DNA from: CAXRDE01 sp964229355
GTDB lineage: Bacteria; Cyanobacteriota; Sericytochromatia; UBA7694
DNA: 64,000 nucleotides
NCBI GenBank assembly: GCA_964229355.1
Contig: CAXRDE010000024.1
Coordinates: forward strand, 124,001 to 188,000
Direction: 5' to 3'
Part shown: positions 41,535 to 49,770 of the stretch, in pieces
How the letters are laid out: every line of letters begins with the position of its first letter
How positions within the stretch are numbered: position 1 is the stretch's first letter
Program-made: the position numbers and the translations under genes
Notes under the pieces: generated by a model
What the model saw: the letters and a program-made list of their open reading frames with translations, nothing else
What the model was told of the DNA's origin: nothing
Databases searched by the model: none

Positions 41535-42947
41535 TCATTGTGACATATTTGCGGGCGAAATGCGCACGATGCGACCCCAGCACGGCGGGATTTCCAGCGG
41601 AATTTTTGGAGCTTGCCATGCCAGGGGTTCTGCGTTCAGAAGATCGTAGCCGTTTTGCACGGTGTCAAACCTTGTGGGAAGCTTGAGATCGAGGGTAACC
41701 GCATCATCCGAAGCATTGACGGCCACCAGCAACGTTTCGGTTTCGTGGTGACGCAAAAACACCAATTGCTCAGCGGACACGTGCACCGGCTGGTAATTGC
41801 CGTGCTGTAACGCGAGGCTCTGCTCGTGAATGTGCCCCAGTTTTTGCAGGACAGGCAAGAGATCCGGGGCCAGGGCTGTGGCTGGTCCTGTACTGAGTGT
41901 GTCTACAGGTAGGGCCGGACGGAGGTTGTCATCGCTGTGGGGTTGCTTGGGGCCTGCAATGCCCCATTCGCTGCCATAATACAGAGACGGTGCGCCAGGG
42001 ATGGTGTACAGCAAAATGTGCAATGGGTAGAGATGGGGCTGATGGTCGAGCCGAGAGGCAATGCGCGCCACGTCATGGTTGTCCACAAAATTATACAAAT
42101 GCAGGTGACGATAAAGGCCTTTTTCGGGGTGAAAGAGCCGATCCAGGGAGTGGGCAATTTCAAAGTAATTGCGATCGTTGTGGCTGGAGTAAAGTCCCTT
42201 GTAGCACTCGTAATTGGTGGTAGCGTGTAGGGTCTGGTCATTGGCCCAGTGACGGTAATCGCCGTGCACCACTTCGCCCATCAGCCAAAAATCCGGCTTT
42301 TGTGAGGCGGTTTCTCGGGCCAGACGCTGTAAGAACGCGGCGTTCATGACGTCAGCAGCATCCAGACGCAAGCCGTCAATGGCAAAGGTATCGATCCAAA
42401 AACGCACAGCCTGCAACAGGTGTTCAGTCACTTCGGGGTGTTTTAAATTGAGTTTGACCAGATTGTAGTGGCCGCTCCAACCCGCATAGCTGAAGGGATC
42501 ACCGTAGGGACTACGCTGGCTAAAATCAACGTTTGCAAACCAATCTGCATAGCGAGACCTGGGACCGTGAGCCAACAGATCCTGAAAGGCAAAAAAGTCT
42601 CGGCTCACGTGGTTGAGGACGGCATCAAAAATCACGCGAATGCCCGCTGCATGAAAGGCCGTCACCAGAGCCTGAAGATCTGCGGTGCTGCCCAGACGGG
42701 GGTCCACTTCAAAATAGTCCACAGGGTCGTAGCCGTGGGCCTCAGATGCCTGTAAAGGCCCCAGATACAGGGCGTTGATGTGCAGCTTTTGCAAATGGGG
42801 AATCCAGTCACTCAGTTGAGCCAGGCGGTTTGTGAGGGGAGCGCCTTTGCGCTGTTGGGGGGCGTTACAAAGCCCGAGGGGGTACATGTGATAAAACCGG
42901 GCCTGGGTATGCCAGGGGGCTGAGGTGGACTGTGAGGGGGTGTTCAT
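41535..42947 (-). CDS. GH13 alpha-amylase family enzyme, cytoplasmic
   Basis: I start at 42947, where AAGGAG lies 6 bases upstream. The 470-residue protein has the GH13 catalytic set: VIFDAVLNH, then FAIDGLRLDAAD with the nucleophile Asp, LMGEVVHGDY with the general acid Glu, and YNFVDNHDVARI with the transition-state stabilising Asp. No signal peptide is present, so it acts in the cytosol on maltodextrins or related glucans. The short N-terminal domain and the C-terminal beta domain (about 390-470) suggest a neopullulanase/cyclomaltodextrinase or glucosidase type. It lies 22 bases downstream of the TetR gene and is probably controlled by it. Confidence 0.9.
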   Translation of the reverse strand: MNTPSQSTSAPWHTQARFYHMYPLGLCNAPQQRKGAPLTNRLAQLSDWIPHLQKLHINALYLGPLQASEAHGYDPVDYFEVDPRLGSTADLQALVTAFHAAGIRVIFDAVLNHVSRDFFAFQDLLAHGPRSRYADWFANVDFSQRSPYGDPFSYAGWSGHYNLVKLNLKHPEVTEHLLQAVRFWIDTFAIDGLRLDAADVMNAAFLQRLARETASQKPDFWLMGEVVHGDYRHWANDQTLHATTNYECYKGLYSSHNDRNYFEIAHSLDRLFHPEKGLYRHLHLYNFVDNHDVARIASRLDHQPHLYPLHILLYTIPGAPSLYYGSEWGIAGPKQPHSDDNLRPALPVDTLSTGPATALAPDLLPVLQKLGHIHEQSLALQHGNYQPVHVSAEQLVFLRHHETETLLVAVNASDDAVTLDLKLPTRFDTVQNGYDLLNAEPLAWQAPKIPLEIPPCWGRIVRISPANMSQ

Positions 42948-42969
42948 GGTTTGCTCCTTGAGGATGGGA

Positions 42970-43560
42970 TTAGCCAGCATACATGCCGTGCATAAAGTGT
43001 TTACAGGTTAAAAAGGCGTGGTGTGCATTGAGGGCCTCAGGGGCCATGCCCTGAAAAAATACCGCACTGATTTGGGTGTGAATCGCGCCCAAAAAGGCCA
43101 GACTTAAAAAGGCACTGCGCCCGCGCAGATTGCCGTGCTGGCCTTCGGCGGCCTGAAACAGGCTTTCAAAGCACGCCAGTTGGGCCTGCCAATAGGGACG
43201 CATACAGACAAAGCCTTCGCTCTGTTCAGAGGCGTACATGAGGGCCATGCCCAGGCGTAAGGCCTGCGGGGCTTGTCGGGTCTGCTGAAAATACAAGCGC
43301 ACGCTCTGCTCCAGGGTATGGGGCAGATCATCCTGGTATTGGGTCGTGGCCTGAAGCTCGGCCAAAAAGGGATCAAAATGCTGTTGTAGCACGGCCTTGA
43401 GTAGACCCTGTTTGCTGCCAAAATGGTAATACAAGGTGGGCTTTTTGACCGCTGCGGTTTCCACAATGCGTTGGGTGCCTACATTTTCGTAGCCGGCTTC
43501 GGCAAAGAGTTGCAGTGCCACCTGCAAAAGGCGAGACGGGGTGTCGAGATCTTGTGTCAT
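42970..43560 (-). CDS. TetR-family transcriptional regulator
   Basis: The 196-residue protein has a classic TetR DNA-binding N terminus: RLLQVALQLFAEAGYENVGTQRI, then VETAAVKKPTLYYHFGSKQGLLKAVL, which is the helix-turn-helix followed by helix 4. The C-terminal ligand domain (about 70-196) is poorly conserved, as usual. It lies immediately downstream of a palindromic operator (43563-43585) on the minus strand, so it is likely to repress its own transcription together with the GH13 gene 22 bases downstream. The divergent ATP-grasp-like gene at 43693 could be under the same operator. Confidence 0.9.
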   Translation of the reverse strand: MTQDLDTPSRLLQVALQLFAEAGYENVGTQRIVETAAVKKPTLYYHFGSKQGLLKAVLQQHFDPFLAELQATTQYQDDLPHTLEQSVRLYFQQTRQAPQALRLGMALMYASEQSEGFVCMRPYWQAQLACFESLFQAAEGQHGNLRGRSAFLSLAFLGAIHTQISAVFFQGMAPEALNAHHAFLTCKHFMHGMYAG

Positions 43561-43562
43561 AA

Positions 43563-43585
43563 ATATACCTACCGATCGGTATATT
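43563..43585. promoter_or_regulatory. Palindromic operator of the TetR regulator
   Basis: The perfect 12-base palindrome TACCGATCGGTA lies at 43570-43581. The flanking ATATACC at 43563-43569 and GGTATAT at 43579-43585 also form inverted arms. This matches the familiar TetR/AcrR operator type, and it lies just upstream of the TetR start codon at 43560, in the right place for autoregulation. Confidence 0.75.
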
Positions 43586-43692
43586 AGCAGATTGTTTTTG
43601 ATTTGAAAATAAAAAGCAGGTGATTCTCACCAGAAAAAATTCGTGCTAAAGTAACTCAGTTGTTCCCATTTTTACCGGTTTAAGGATGCAAA

Positions 43693-45069
43693 TTGCTGAT
43701 TATGGCTAAGAAAAAAGAATCGTTTGAGACCGCAGAAAACAATGTGTTGCAGTGGATGCAAGACAATCCCCAGGACGTCATTCAAGAGCGGCAGCATTTT
43801 ATGCAAGAAATGCTCAAACGTCGGTGCAGTTATAGTTCAGGGGGTACCTTGCCCGTTACCCTGGCGCCCATGTTCTTAAAACCCGAGTCCCATGCCCTGA
43901 TCGCGAAAGTGTCTGAAGACCTGGATCGCATTATGGACAAGGCCATTCATCTGTACTTTAAAGATGACTATGTCAAAAGCTATTTCCCGTATCCCGATAT
44001 TCCCGTGGAGTGGATCAACTGGAACCCCGGTTATAAAAAGCCCACGATTTTGAGCCGCCATGATGCCCTGTATGACGGCAAAACCCTCAAGTTTATTGAG
44101 TTCAACACCGACAACCCCGGCGGTCGCGGCTGGCACGACACCTATAACGCCCTGGCCGCAGAAGGTCGCCTGTTCAAAGATCTCATTCAGGACTATTGCG
44201 TGCCCGGCGACCGCCTGATGCTGCATGCCCTCAAAGATACCCTTCTGCAGTGTTACAAAGAGTGGGGCGGCACCAAAAAGCAGCCCCGTGTGGCCCTGGT
44301 GACCTTTAAGGAGTTTTTTAAGGGCTCTGACGATGAGATTGTGCGGGACTTTTTGATTGAGCAGGGCATTGAGGCCAATTTGATTGACCCCCGCGAAATG
44401 AGTTATCGCAATGGCAAACTTTACTCGGGCAATGTGGCCTTTGACATTGTCAATATTTGTCTACGCTTTACCTTCTTTAAGCGCTTCCCCCGGGAAATGA
44501 AAGATTTTCTCACCGCCATCAAAGAGGGGGCGGTATGCACGGTGAATCACTTCCGTGCCACCATTGGTTCACAAAAAGAAATGCTGTCCTTTTTGAGCAA
44601 TCAAGAAAACCACCATTACTTCACCCAGGCTGAAGCCGAATGTTTAGACGCCTACCTGCCCTGGACCCGCAAAATGGATGAAACCATTACCCTGTCCAAA
44701 GAAGGGGAAACGGTGGCCTTGCAAGAATACGCCATCAAGCACCAAAAAGAGCTGGTGCTTAAGCCCACCGCGGCGGCAGGGGGCTATGATGTGCACGTGG
44801 GTGAGTTCACCGAAAGCGACAAATGGCGTTCGGTGGTGGAGTCAGCCATGGGCTGCCCCTGGTGGATCATTCAAGAGGCCGTACCCATTCCCGAGTACGA
44901 GTTCCCCACCATTCAGGGTAAAAAAGTAGTGCTGGCCAAAAAGAACCTCAACCTCAATCCGTATGTGTATGCGGGCAAGTACGTGGGCTGTCTGGGACGC
45001 ATTTCTGACTCCAAGGTCATTAATGTCAGCAACGGAGGCGGGATTATTCCCGTGTTCCCGCTGAAGTAA
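43693..45069 (+). CDS. Circularly permuted ATP-grasp-like protein
   Basis: The start is probably the TTG at 43693, because AGGA lies 6 bases upstream; the ATG at 43702 has that sequence 15 bases away. The 458-residue protein has FIEFNTDNPGGRGWHDTYNA (about 139-158) and ELVLKPTAAAGGYDVHVGEF (about 350-370), the strand-loop pattern of ATP-grasp ligases with permuted order, as in glutathionylspermidine synthase-like proteins. GGGIIPVFPL closes it. There is no signal peptide. The substrate is unknown; peptide or carboxylate ligation is inferred from the fold only. It is divergent from the TetR/GH13 operon, so the operator between may control both. Two hairpin terminators follow. Confidence 0.72.
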   Translation: MLIMAKKKESFETAENNVLQWMQDNPQDVIQERQHFMQEMLKRRCSYSSGGTLPVTLAPMFLKPESHALIAKVSEDLDRIMDKAIHLYFKDDYVKSYFPYPDIPVEWINWNPGYKKPTILSRHDALYDGKTLKFIEFNTDNPGGRGWHDTYNALAAEGRLFKDLIQDYCVPGDRLMLHALKDTLLQCYKEWGGTKKQPRVALVTFKEFFKGSDDEIVRDFLIEQGIEANLIDPREMSYRNGKLYSGNVAFDIVNICLRFTFFKRFPREMKDFLTAIKEGAVCTVNHFRATIGSQKEMLSFLSNQENHHYFTQAEAECLDAYLPWTRKMDETITLSKEGETVALQEYAIKHQKELVLKPTAAAGGYDVHVGEFTESDKWRSVVESAMGCPWWIIQEAVPIPEYEFPTIQGKKVVLAKKNLNLNPYVYAGKYVGCLGRISDSKVINVSNGGGIIPVFPLK

Positions 45070-45071
45070 AA

Positions 45072-45095
45072 GCGAAGCTTATAAGGCTTCTTCGC
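45072..45095 (+). terminator. Hairpin after the ATP-grasp-like gene
   Basis: GCGAAGC at 45072-45078 pairs with GCTTC and TTCGC on the far side of a short loop (one bulge). It lacks a T run and may act as an RNA stabiliser or weak terminator. Confidence 0.4.
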
Positions 45096-45110
45096 AATCT
45101 AATACCCTCA

Positions 45111-45165
45111 GACGCACCTTTCTTGCTTTTGTTTCATAACGCAAGGGTAAGGGGCGTCTTTCCTT
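45111..45165 (+). terminator. Intrinsic terminator downstream of the ATP-grasp-like gene
   Basis: GACGCACCTTTCTTGC (45111-45126) pairs with GCAAGGGTAAGGGGCGTC (45141-45158) with small bulges, followed by TTTCCTTTT. It is a long stable stem with a T-rich tail. Confidence 0.7.
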
Positions 45166-45258
45166 TTAGCGCTGACTTTTTCATTCTCCTTTTTAGACAA
45201 AGTGATATCAAGGTTTGAAAATACAAAAGTCTGGGAATATTTCAGGGGAGGACAGGGA

Positions 45259-45759
45259 ATGCGTAAATCGACGCGAAGAGCGCTTGCTTATAGCTTTTTT
45301 ATTCCTATTATTTTTGTGCTGGGCTTTCTTGCTACACCTCCTCGCTCTCAACAAGGTGGTGGAGAAAAACGATCTGCTCTTAAAGCAAATATCTATACAT
45401 TGCAAACCATGCTGGAAAATTATGCTATTCAGCATCAAGGGGTTTACCCTAAAAGTCTACAAGCGCTCGAACAGGCTGCTCAAAAAGAGGGGTATTGGCT
45501 TCCATTTAGAAATCCCTATGCAAATGAAATGGACAGTATGATTCTGTTTTCTTCAGATACTTTAGAGAAAATGAATTGGAATGACAGACCTGAGTGGGAG
45601 GGTTTTGCGATTTATACCCCTGAATCAGTCAAAAATGCCAGCATTAAACACTACTGTCTCTATGGTATTGAAAAAGATGGGCGTTTTCTGCGAGATCGTG
45701 GTGATATCCTCTATTTACATAATGATGGAAAATGTATTTCTCCCCAAAATGAACCGTGA
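45259..45759 (+). CDS. Pseudopilin-like single-membrane-pass protein
   Basis: I start at 45259, where GGGAGGA lies about 7 bases upstream. The 166-residue protein has a basic N terminus, one hydrophobic segment (ALAYSFFIPIIFVLGFLA) and then a segment, ALKANIYTLQTMLENYAIQHQGVYPKSLQALEQAA, that strongly recalls the helix and loop of GspG/pilin-like proteins (TLQxxLExYxxxxGxYP). The Gly/Glu prepilin cleavage motif is missing: the hydrophobic segment is preceded by arginines and is followed by PPRSQQGGGEK. So it may be a pilin-like domain on a simple membrane anchor. The AT content is higher than in its neighbours, suggesting possible transfer. Confidence 0.6.
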   Translation: MRKSTRRALAYSFFIPIIFVLGFLATPPRSQQGGGEKRSALKANIYTLQTMLENYAIQHQGVYPKSLQALEQAAQKEGYWLPFRNPYANEMDSMILFSSDTLEKMNWNDRPEWEGFAIYTPESVKNASIKHYCLYGIEKDGRFLRDRGDILYLHNDGKCISPQNEP

Positions 45760-45875
45760 GCATTCCTTTTAAAGCTTAGTACCAGCATTCTGTAAAACCG
45801 ATTGCATAGCGTCTCTGTGAGAATTCTTAAAACCCAATGGACACAAGCTCTGGAGCCTTCTCTATAAGTATTGCT

Positions 45876-46886
45876 CTAGAAACGCTCTGTAAACACCTGT
45901 TCGCCAATCACACTGGCCAAATCAGGAATATCCACAAAGGGATTGCGGTTGTTCTGCTCTTCGGCCACCATGTCGTGGCGGCGGCGCTCGTTTTCGTCCA
46001 CGGGGTCTGCCTTGGCCCACTGGATGTAGGTTTTGACCTGCTGATCCCAGTAGACGTCTTCTTTAAAGGCGCCCTGGCGAATGTTTTCGTCGTGGTAACG
46101 CAGGTAGAAATACAGCATGGCCCGTGCGGTGTTGCCTTTTTGGTTGTCGGGGGGCTCAAAAATGGCCTGTAAATCCCGTTGCATCACGTCGTGAGGCTGT
46201 TGGTTCCAGGGCATGTTGTACCAGCTTTTAATGTCCTGGGGGTTGTGTTTGCCGGTTTTGTCGATGACCCCCAGTTTGGCCCCACCGGAGGTTTGGTAGA
46301 CCATCACACCGCTGGCCATGCCGATGGGGTGGTTGTTGCGCATGCCGTTGGGCTTGCTCAATGTGGGGAACAAATGGTGCATATCGGCTTTCATGGGCAT
46401 GCGTTTGTCAAAGAAGGACTGCGGCCAGGTGTGCTCACAATTGATAAAATCACCACTTTGGCCATCGTTATTGAGGTCGCCCGCTTCACGATAACGGTTG
46501 CCGTTGTCGCCGCTGCCTGGAATCAGTAAGTTGGAATACACCGCAGGCAAGCCCCGGCGATTGTTGGCCTGGACTTGATCGGCGCGGCCGTACATAAAGG
46601 AGCGGGCGCTGTTGTAAGAGAGGGTGCGTTGCCCCTGAGCAATAATGTTGTGAAGGCTTGAGAACAGGGCTTCGCCTTGTTTGCCCTGGGCGGCTCCGTA
46701 ATACTGTTGTTGTTGGTAGGGCAATTGCTCAAACCACTGGCTGTTCAGGGCAGTAGGGGTTGAAAAACGTTGAAACGAGGAGGCGGGATTTGCTTGGAAA
46801 TTAACCGGAAGACTCCGGGGGGCTGCGCACCCCACAACACTTAAAAGGACGAGAGAGGCAGAGAAAATATGACGTAACACAAGCAA
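45876..46886 (-). CDS. Endonuclease I-like lipoprotein
   Basis: The 336-residue protein starts with a lipoprotein signal (lipobox VVGC, Cys20). From about 60 it is an endonuclease I (EndA/Vvn-type beta-beta-alpha-metal) nuclease. CEHTWPQSFFDK carries the catalytic His, KADMHHLFPTLSKPNGMRNNHPIG is the following metal-binding and zinc-like segment, and ARAMLYFYLRY matches the C-terminal helix of the family. Secreted relatives degrade DNA for nutrients or biofilm turnover. The lipid anchor would keep it at the cell surface or in the periplasm. It is transcribed alone, divergent from the hydrolase gene at 47021. Confidence 0.88.
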   Translation of the reverse strand: MLVLRHIFSASLVLLSVVGCAAPRSLPVNFQANPASSFQRFSTPTALNSQWFEQLPYQQQQYYGAAQGKQGEALFSSLHNIIAQGQRTLSYNSARSFMYGRADQVQANNRRGLPAVYSNLLIPGSGDNGNRYREAGDLNNDGQSGDFINCEHTWPQSFFDKRMPMKADMHHLFPTLSKPNGMRNNHPIGMASGVMVYQTSGGAKLGVIDKTGKHNPQDIKSWYNMPWNQQPHDVMQRDLQAIFEPPDNQKGNTARAMLYFYLRYHDENIRQGAFKEDVYWDQQVKTYIQWAKADPVDENERRRHDMVAEEQNNRNPFVDIPDLASVIGEQVFTERF

Positions 46887-46975
46887 ACTCCAATGTTTTC
46901 GATTAAACGTAGCTTAAAGGAAAGCTTTGGGCTGTGTCAAGTTTCGGTTAACTTCGCCCGCCACCGCTGCTGCGC

Positions 46976-46994
46976 TATAATGGGCCTTTATAAT
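46976..46994 (+). promoter_or_regulatory. Two -10-like boxes ahead of the hydrolase gene
   Basis: TATAAT occurs at 46976-46981 and again at 46989-46994, about 30-45 bases before the ATG at 47021. I find no good -35 partner for either, so the call is tentative. Confidence 0.35.
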
Positions 46995-47020
46995 GCTGTC
47001 AACGAAAGTGAGCAAGGGCA

Positions 47021-48055
47021 ATGCAAGGTAAACACGGGGGTTGTGTGAGAATCGCTTTAATGCTCAGTCTAAGTCTGGGGAGCGCTGCGGCGGCTTCAGC
47101 CTCTTCTTTATCACCGCGTGAGGTGGTCTGGAGTCACCACGTGCGGCGCATGGCCCAGGAACCCTTACAGGCCGGCTGTGAGCCCTTTGAACGCAAGCCT
47201 TTGAACACCACCCAGGGCAAGGCCCGGGGCACGGTGCTCTTGTTTCACGGTTATACCGCCTGTCCGCAACAATATCTAGAGCTTGCTGAACTCCTGGCGC
47301 AGCAAGGGTATCAGGTTTATGTGCCGCTATTGCCCGGCCACGGTCGCCGCTATCTCAATCCGCATCCGCGCACGTTTTTATCTCGCGGAGGTGATGACAT
47401 TGCTCAGATGCCTGGCCAGTATGACGTGGAACGCTACACGCAATTTGCCGATAACCTGGCCGCTTTACTGCTTCAGGAGCCCCGGCAGCGCATTGTGGGC
47501 GGTTTATCTCTGGGGGCGAGTCTGGCCCTTTACACGGCCTGGAAGCACCCGGAGGCCGCTCAACGGGCTTTTGTGCTGAGTCCCCTGTGGGATGTGGCCG
47601 GTATCAATCAGGTGGCTTTGCCCATTTTAGGACCCACATTGCCTTATCAGCGGGTGAGTTGGGGGGCCAGTTGTGAGCACGAACGCGCGCTGGGCCGGGC
47701 GGGCTATTGCGATTTTGCCTTGACCCATGTTTCAGCGGTGCAAAAGCTGGGGCGCCGTTTACAGCAGCAGGCCCCGGCGATTGCCATACCGGTGCAGATG
47801 GTGGGGGTCGAGCAAGATGGAGCGGCCTCCAATGCGGCCATTGCCACCATGCAGGCCCGCTTGCCTTACGCGCAGACCTGTTGGCTGCCTTTGGGAGCCA
47901 GCCATTCGATGCTTTCTCCCCAGGACAACCCGACCCGCGAGATGTTTTGGCTACCGGCCTTAAAGCAACAATTGCTGCGCTTTGTGACCACCGGGCAGGG
48001 CTTTGATACCCAGGTGTCTTCAGAATACGGTTTGCCCCGGTGCCGCAGCCGCTAA
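47021..48055 (+). CDS. Secreted alpha/beta hydrolase
   Basis: The 344-residue protein begins with a signal peptide (VRIALMLSLSLGSAAAASA). The alpha/beta hydrolase core is clear: VLLFHGYTACPQQYL with the oxyanion-hole HG, then LPGHG, the nucleophile elbow GGLSLGAS, VGVEQDGAAS for the acid Asp and LGASHSMLS for the catalytic His. It resembles monoglyceride lipase/esterase-type proteins of the serine hydrolase family. The periplasmic location would fit lipid or ester turnover. The substrate is not predictable. Confidence 0.85.
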   Translation: MQGKHGGCVRIALMLSLSLGSAAAASASSLSPREVVWSHHVRRMAQEPLQAGCEPFERKPLNTTQGKARGTVLLFHGYTACPQQYLELAELLAQQGYQVYVPLLPGHGRRYLNPHPRTFLSRGGDDIAQMPGQYDVERYTQFADNLAALLLQEPRQRIVGGLSLGASLALYTAWKHPEAAQRAFVLSPLWDVAGINQVALPILGPTLPYQRVSWGASCEHERALGRAGYCDFALTHVSAVQKLGRRLQQQAPAIAIPVQMVGVEQDGAASNAAIATMQARLPYAQTCWLPLGASHSMLSPQDNPTREMFWLPALKQQLLRFVTTGQGFDTQVSSEYGLPRCRSR

Positions 48056-48205
48056 TGCCCGGGAAGGGCGGATATATTATTTGGTTTTCATTAATCTTCT
48101 ATTAAGTATTGCATTCAACCCGTCAGTCGGCGTAAGCTAATGCGATAAGAAAAGAGACGCCGCGTAACAGCTATGTAGCGAATTCAGCAAAGGGAGGACC
48201 GACAC

Positions 48206-48352
48206 ATGCCCGAACTTAATAACCTGATTCATGCCCTCGGGGAAGGTCTACGTCAACTGGGTGCTTATTTAGAAGAACAGCTTAAAGGACGCCGTCCTGC
48301 GCTGCAACCCATTCCCATTCGCTCGCGTCCCAATCCACCCCATCAGTCTTAA
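48206..48352 (+). CDS. 48-residue peptide coupled to the PLP decarboxylase
   Basis: This small gene starts with ATG at 48206, 6-8 bases after a strong Shine-Dalgarno AGGGAGGA. It encodes 48 residues beginning PELNNLIHALGEGLRQLGAY, an amphipathic helix, and ending with a Pro/Arg-rich tail (ALQPIPIRSRPNPP). The stop TAA shares a base with the ATG of the decarboxylase gene (TAATG), so the two are coupled, and the decarboxylase has no ribosome-binding site of its own apart from those upstream bases. It may be a leader or a small partner of the enzyme. No family is recognised. Confidence 0.68.
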   Translation: MPELNNLIHALGEGLRQLGAYLEEQLKGRRPALQPIPIRSRPNPPHQS

Positions 48353-49758
48353 TGGACATTGCTGATTTTCGTCACCAGGCCCACCAGCTGGTGGACTGGA
48401 TGGCGGATTATTTAGAAAATGTGCAGCGCTATCCCGTCAGCCCCCAGGTACAACCCGGCGATATTTTAGCGCAATTGCCCGCCCAGGCCCCCGAATCCGG
48501 TGAAGACTTTGCCGCCATCTTTCAAGATTTTGAACAGCTGATTTTGCCCGGCATGACCCATTGGCAGCATCCGCGCTTTTTTGCCTACTTTCCCGCCAGT
48601 ACCAGTCCGCCCTCTCTATTGGGTGAAATGCTCATGGCGACCCTGGGGGCCCAGTGCATGAGCTGGCTTACCTCGCCTGCGGCCACTGAATTAGAGCAGC
48701 AGGTCATGCATTGGTTGCGTCAGGCCATTGAACTGCCCGATACGTTTACCGGTGTGATACAAGACAGTGCGTCCAGTGCCACCTTGTGCGCGCTGCTGTG
48801 TGCCCGCGAGCAAAAGTCCGCCATCAACCAGCAGGGGTTCTCACAGCAACGCTTTCGGGTTTATGCCTCTACCGAGGCTCACGCGTCCATTGAAAAAGCC
48901 GTGCGCATTGCCGGTTTGGGCAGCGATAATCTGGTGAAAATTCCTGTGGATAGTCACTTTGCCCTGAATGTGGACGCCCTGCGTGAGGCCATTGCGGCCG
49001 ATCGGGCTGCGGGCTTTACCCCTTTGTGCGTGGTGGCGGCCTGGGGCACCACCAGTTCCACCGCTTTAGATCCACTGGCTGACCTCGCCGATCTGTGTCA
49101 AAGCGAAAAACTGTGGTTTCATGTGGATGCGGCTTATGCAGGATCTGCCTTTATTTTGCCCGAACACCGTCGTTTGGCCAGGGGGCTTGAACGGGCAGAT
49201 TCCGTGGTGTTTAATCCCCATAAGTGGCTGCGCACCCATTTTGACTGTTCCGCCTATTTTGTCAGAGATACCGCTATGCTGACCCATACCCTGGGTCTTA
49301 CACCGGAGTATTTAAAAACCGATTTGGACCGCCAGGTGCACAATTACCGCGATTGGGGCGTGCCGCTGGGGCGGCGTTTTCGGGCTTTGAAACTGTGGTT
49401 TGTGTTGCGCAGCTATGGTCTGGCGGAGTTACGCCAACAGCTCAGACAGCAAATTCAATGGGTCCAGGAACTCAGTCAGCAAATACAGGCACACCCTGAT
49501 TTTGAGGTGCTGGCGCCTGTGCCCTTAAATCTGGTTTGCTTTCGCTTTGCACCTTGTACCCGCGACGCTTCAGATTATGAAGCCCTGAACCAGGCCCTGC
49601 TGCAGCGGCTTAACCACAGTGGTGAGGTGTTTATGACCCATACCCGTCTGGCGGGGACTTATTGTTTGCGTCTGGTGGCGGGCAATCCCAATACCCGTGC
49701 TGAAGATGTGCAAATGGCCTGGAGGTTCATCCAGGCCACTGCTCGCGATGTGCTTTAA
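48352..49758 (+). CDS. Group II PLP-dependent amino acid decarboxylase (aromatic amino acid type)
   Basis: The 468-residue enzyme has the aromatic L-amino acid decarboxylase pattern: HPRFFAYFPASTSPPSLLGEML at the N-terminal part, GVIQDSASSATL, STEAHASIEKA with the His that stacks on PLP, WFHVDAAYAGSA with the pyridine-nitrogen Asp, and NPHKWLRTHFD with the Schiff-base Lys. It would release CO2 from tryptophan, tyrosine, DOPA or a related acid; the substrate is not evident. The start overlaps the stop of the 48-residue peptide by one base. No transporter or amine-using gene is nearby. Confidence 0.9.
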   Translation: MDIADFRHQAHQLVDWMADYLENVQRYPVSPQVQPGDILAQLPAQAPESGEDFAAIFQDFEQLILPGMTHWQHPRFFAYFPASTSPPSLLGEMLMATLGAQCMSWLTSPAATELEQQVMHWLRQAIELPDTFTGVIQDSASSATLCALLCAREQKSAINQQGFSQQRFRVYASTEAHASIEKAVRIAGLGSDNLVKIPVDSHFALNVDALREAIAADRAAGFTPLCVVAAWGTTSSTALDPLADLADLCQSEKLWFHVDAAYAGSAFILPEHRRLARGLERADSVVFNPHKWLRTHFDCSAYFVRDTAMLTHTLGLTPEYLKTDLDRQVHNYRDWGVPLGRRFRALKLWFVLRSYGLAELRQQLRQQIQWVQELSQQIQAHPDFEVLAPVPLNLVCFRFAPCTRDASDYEALNQALLQRLNHSGEVFMTHTRLAGTYCLRLVAGNPNTRAEDVQMAWRFIQATARDVL

Positions 49759-49770
49759 AGATTTTCCGAT

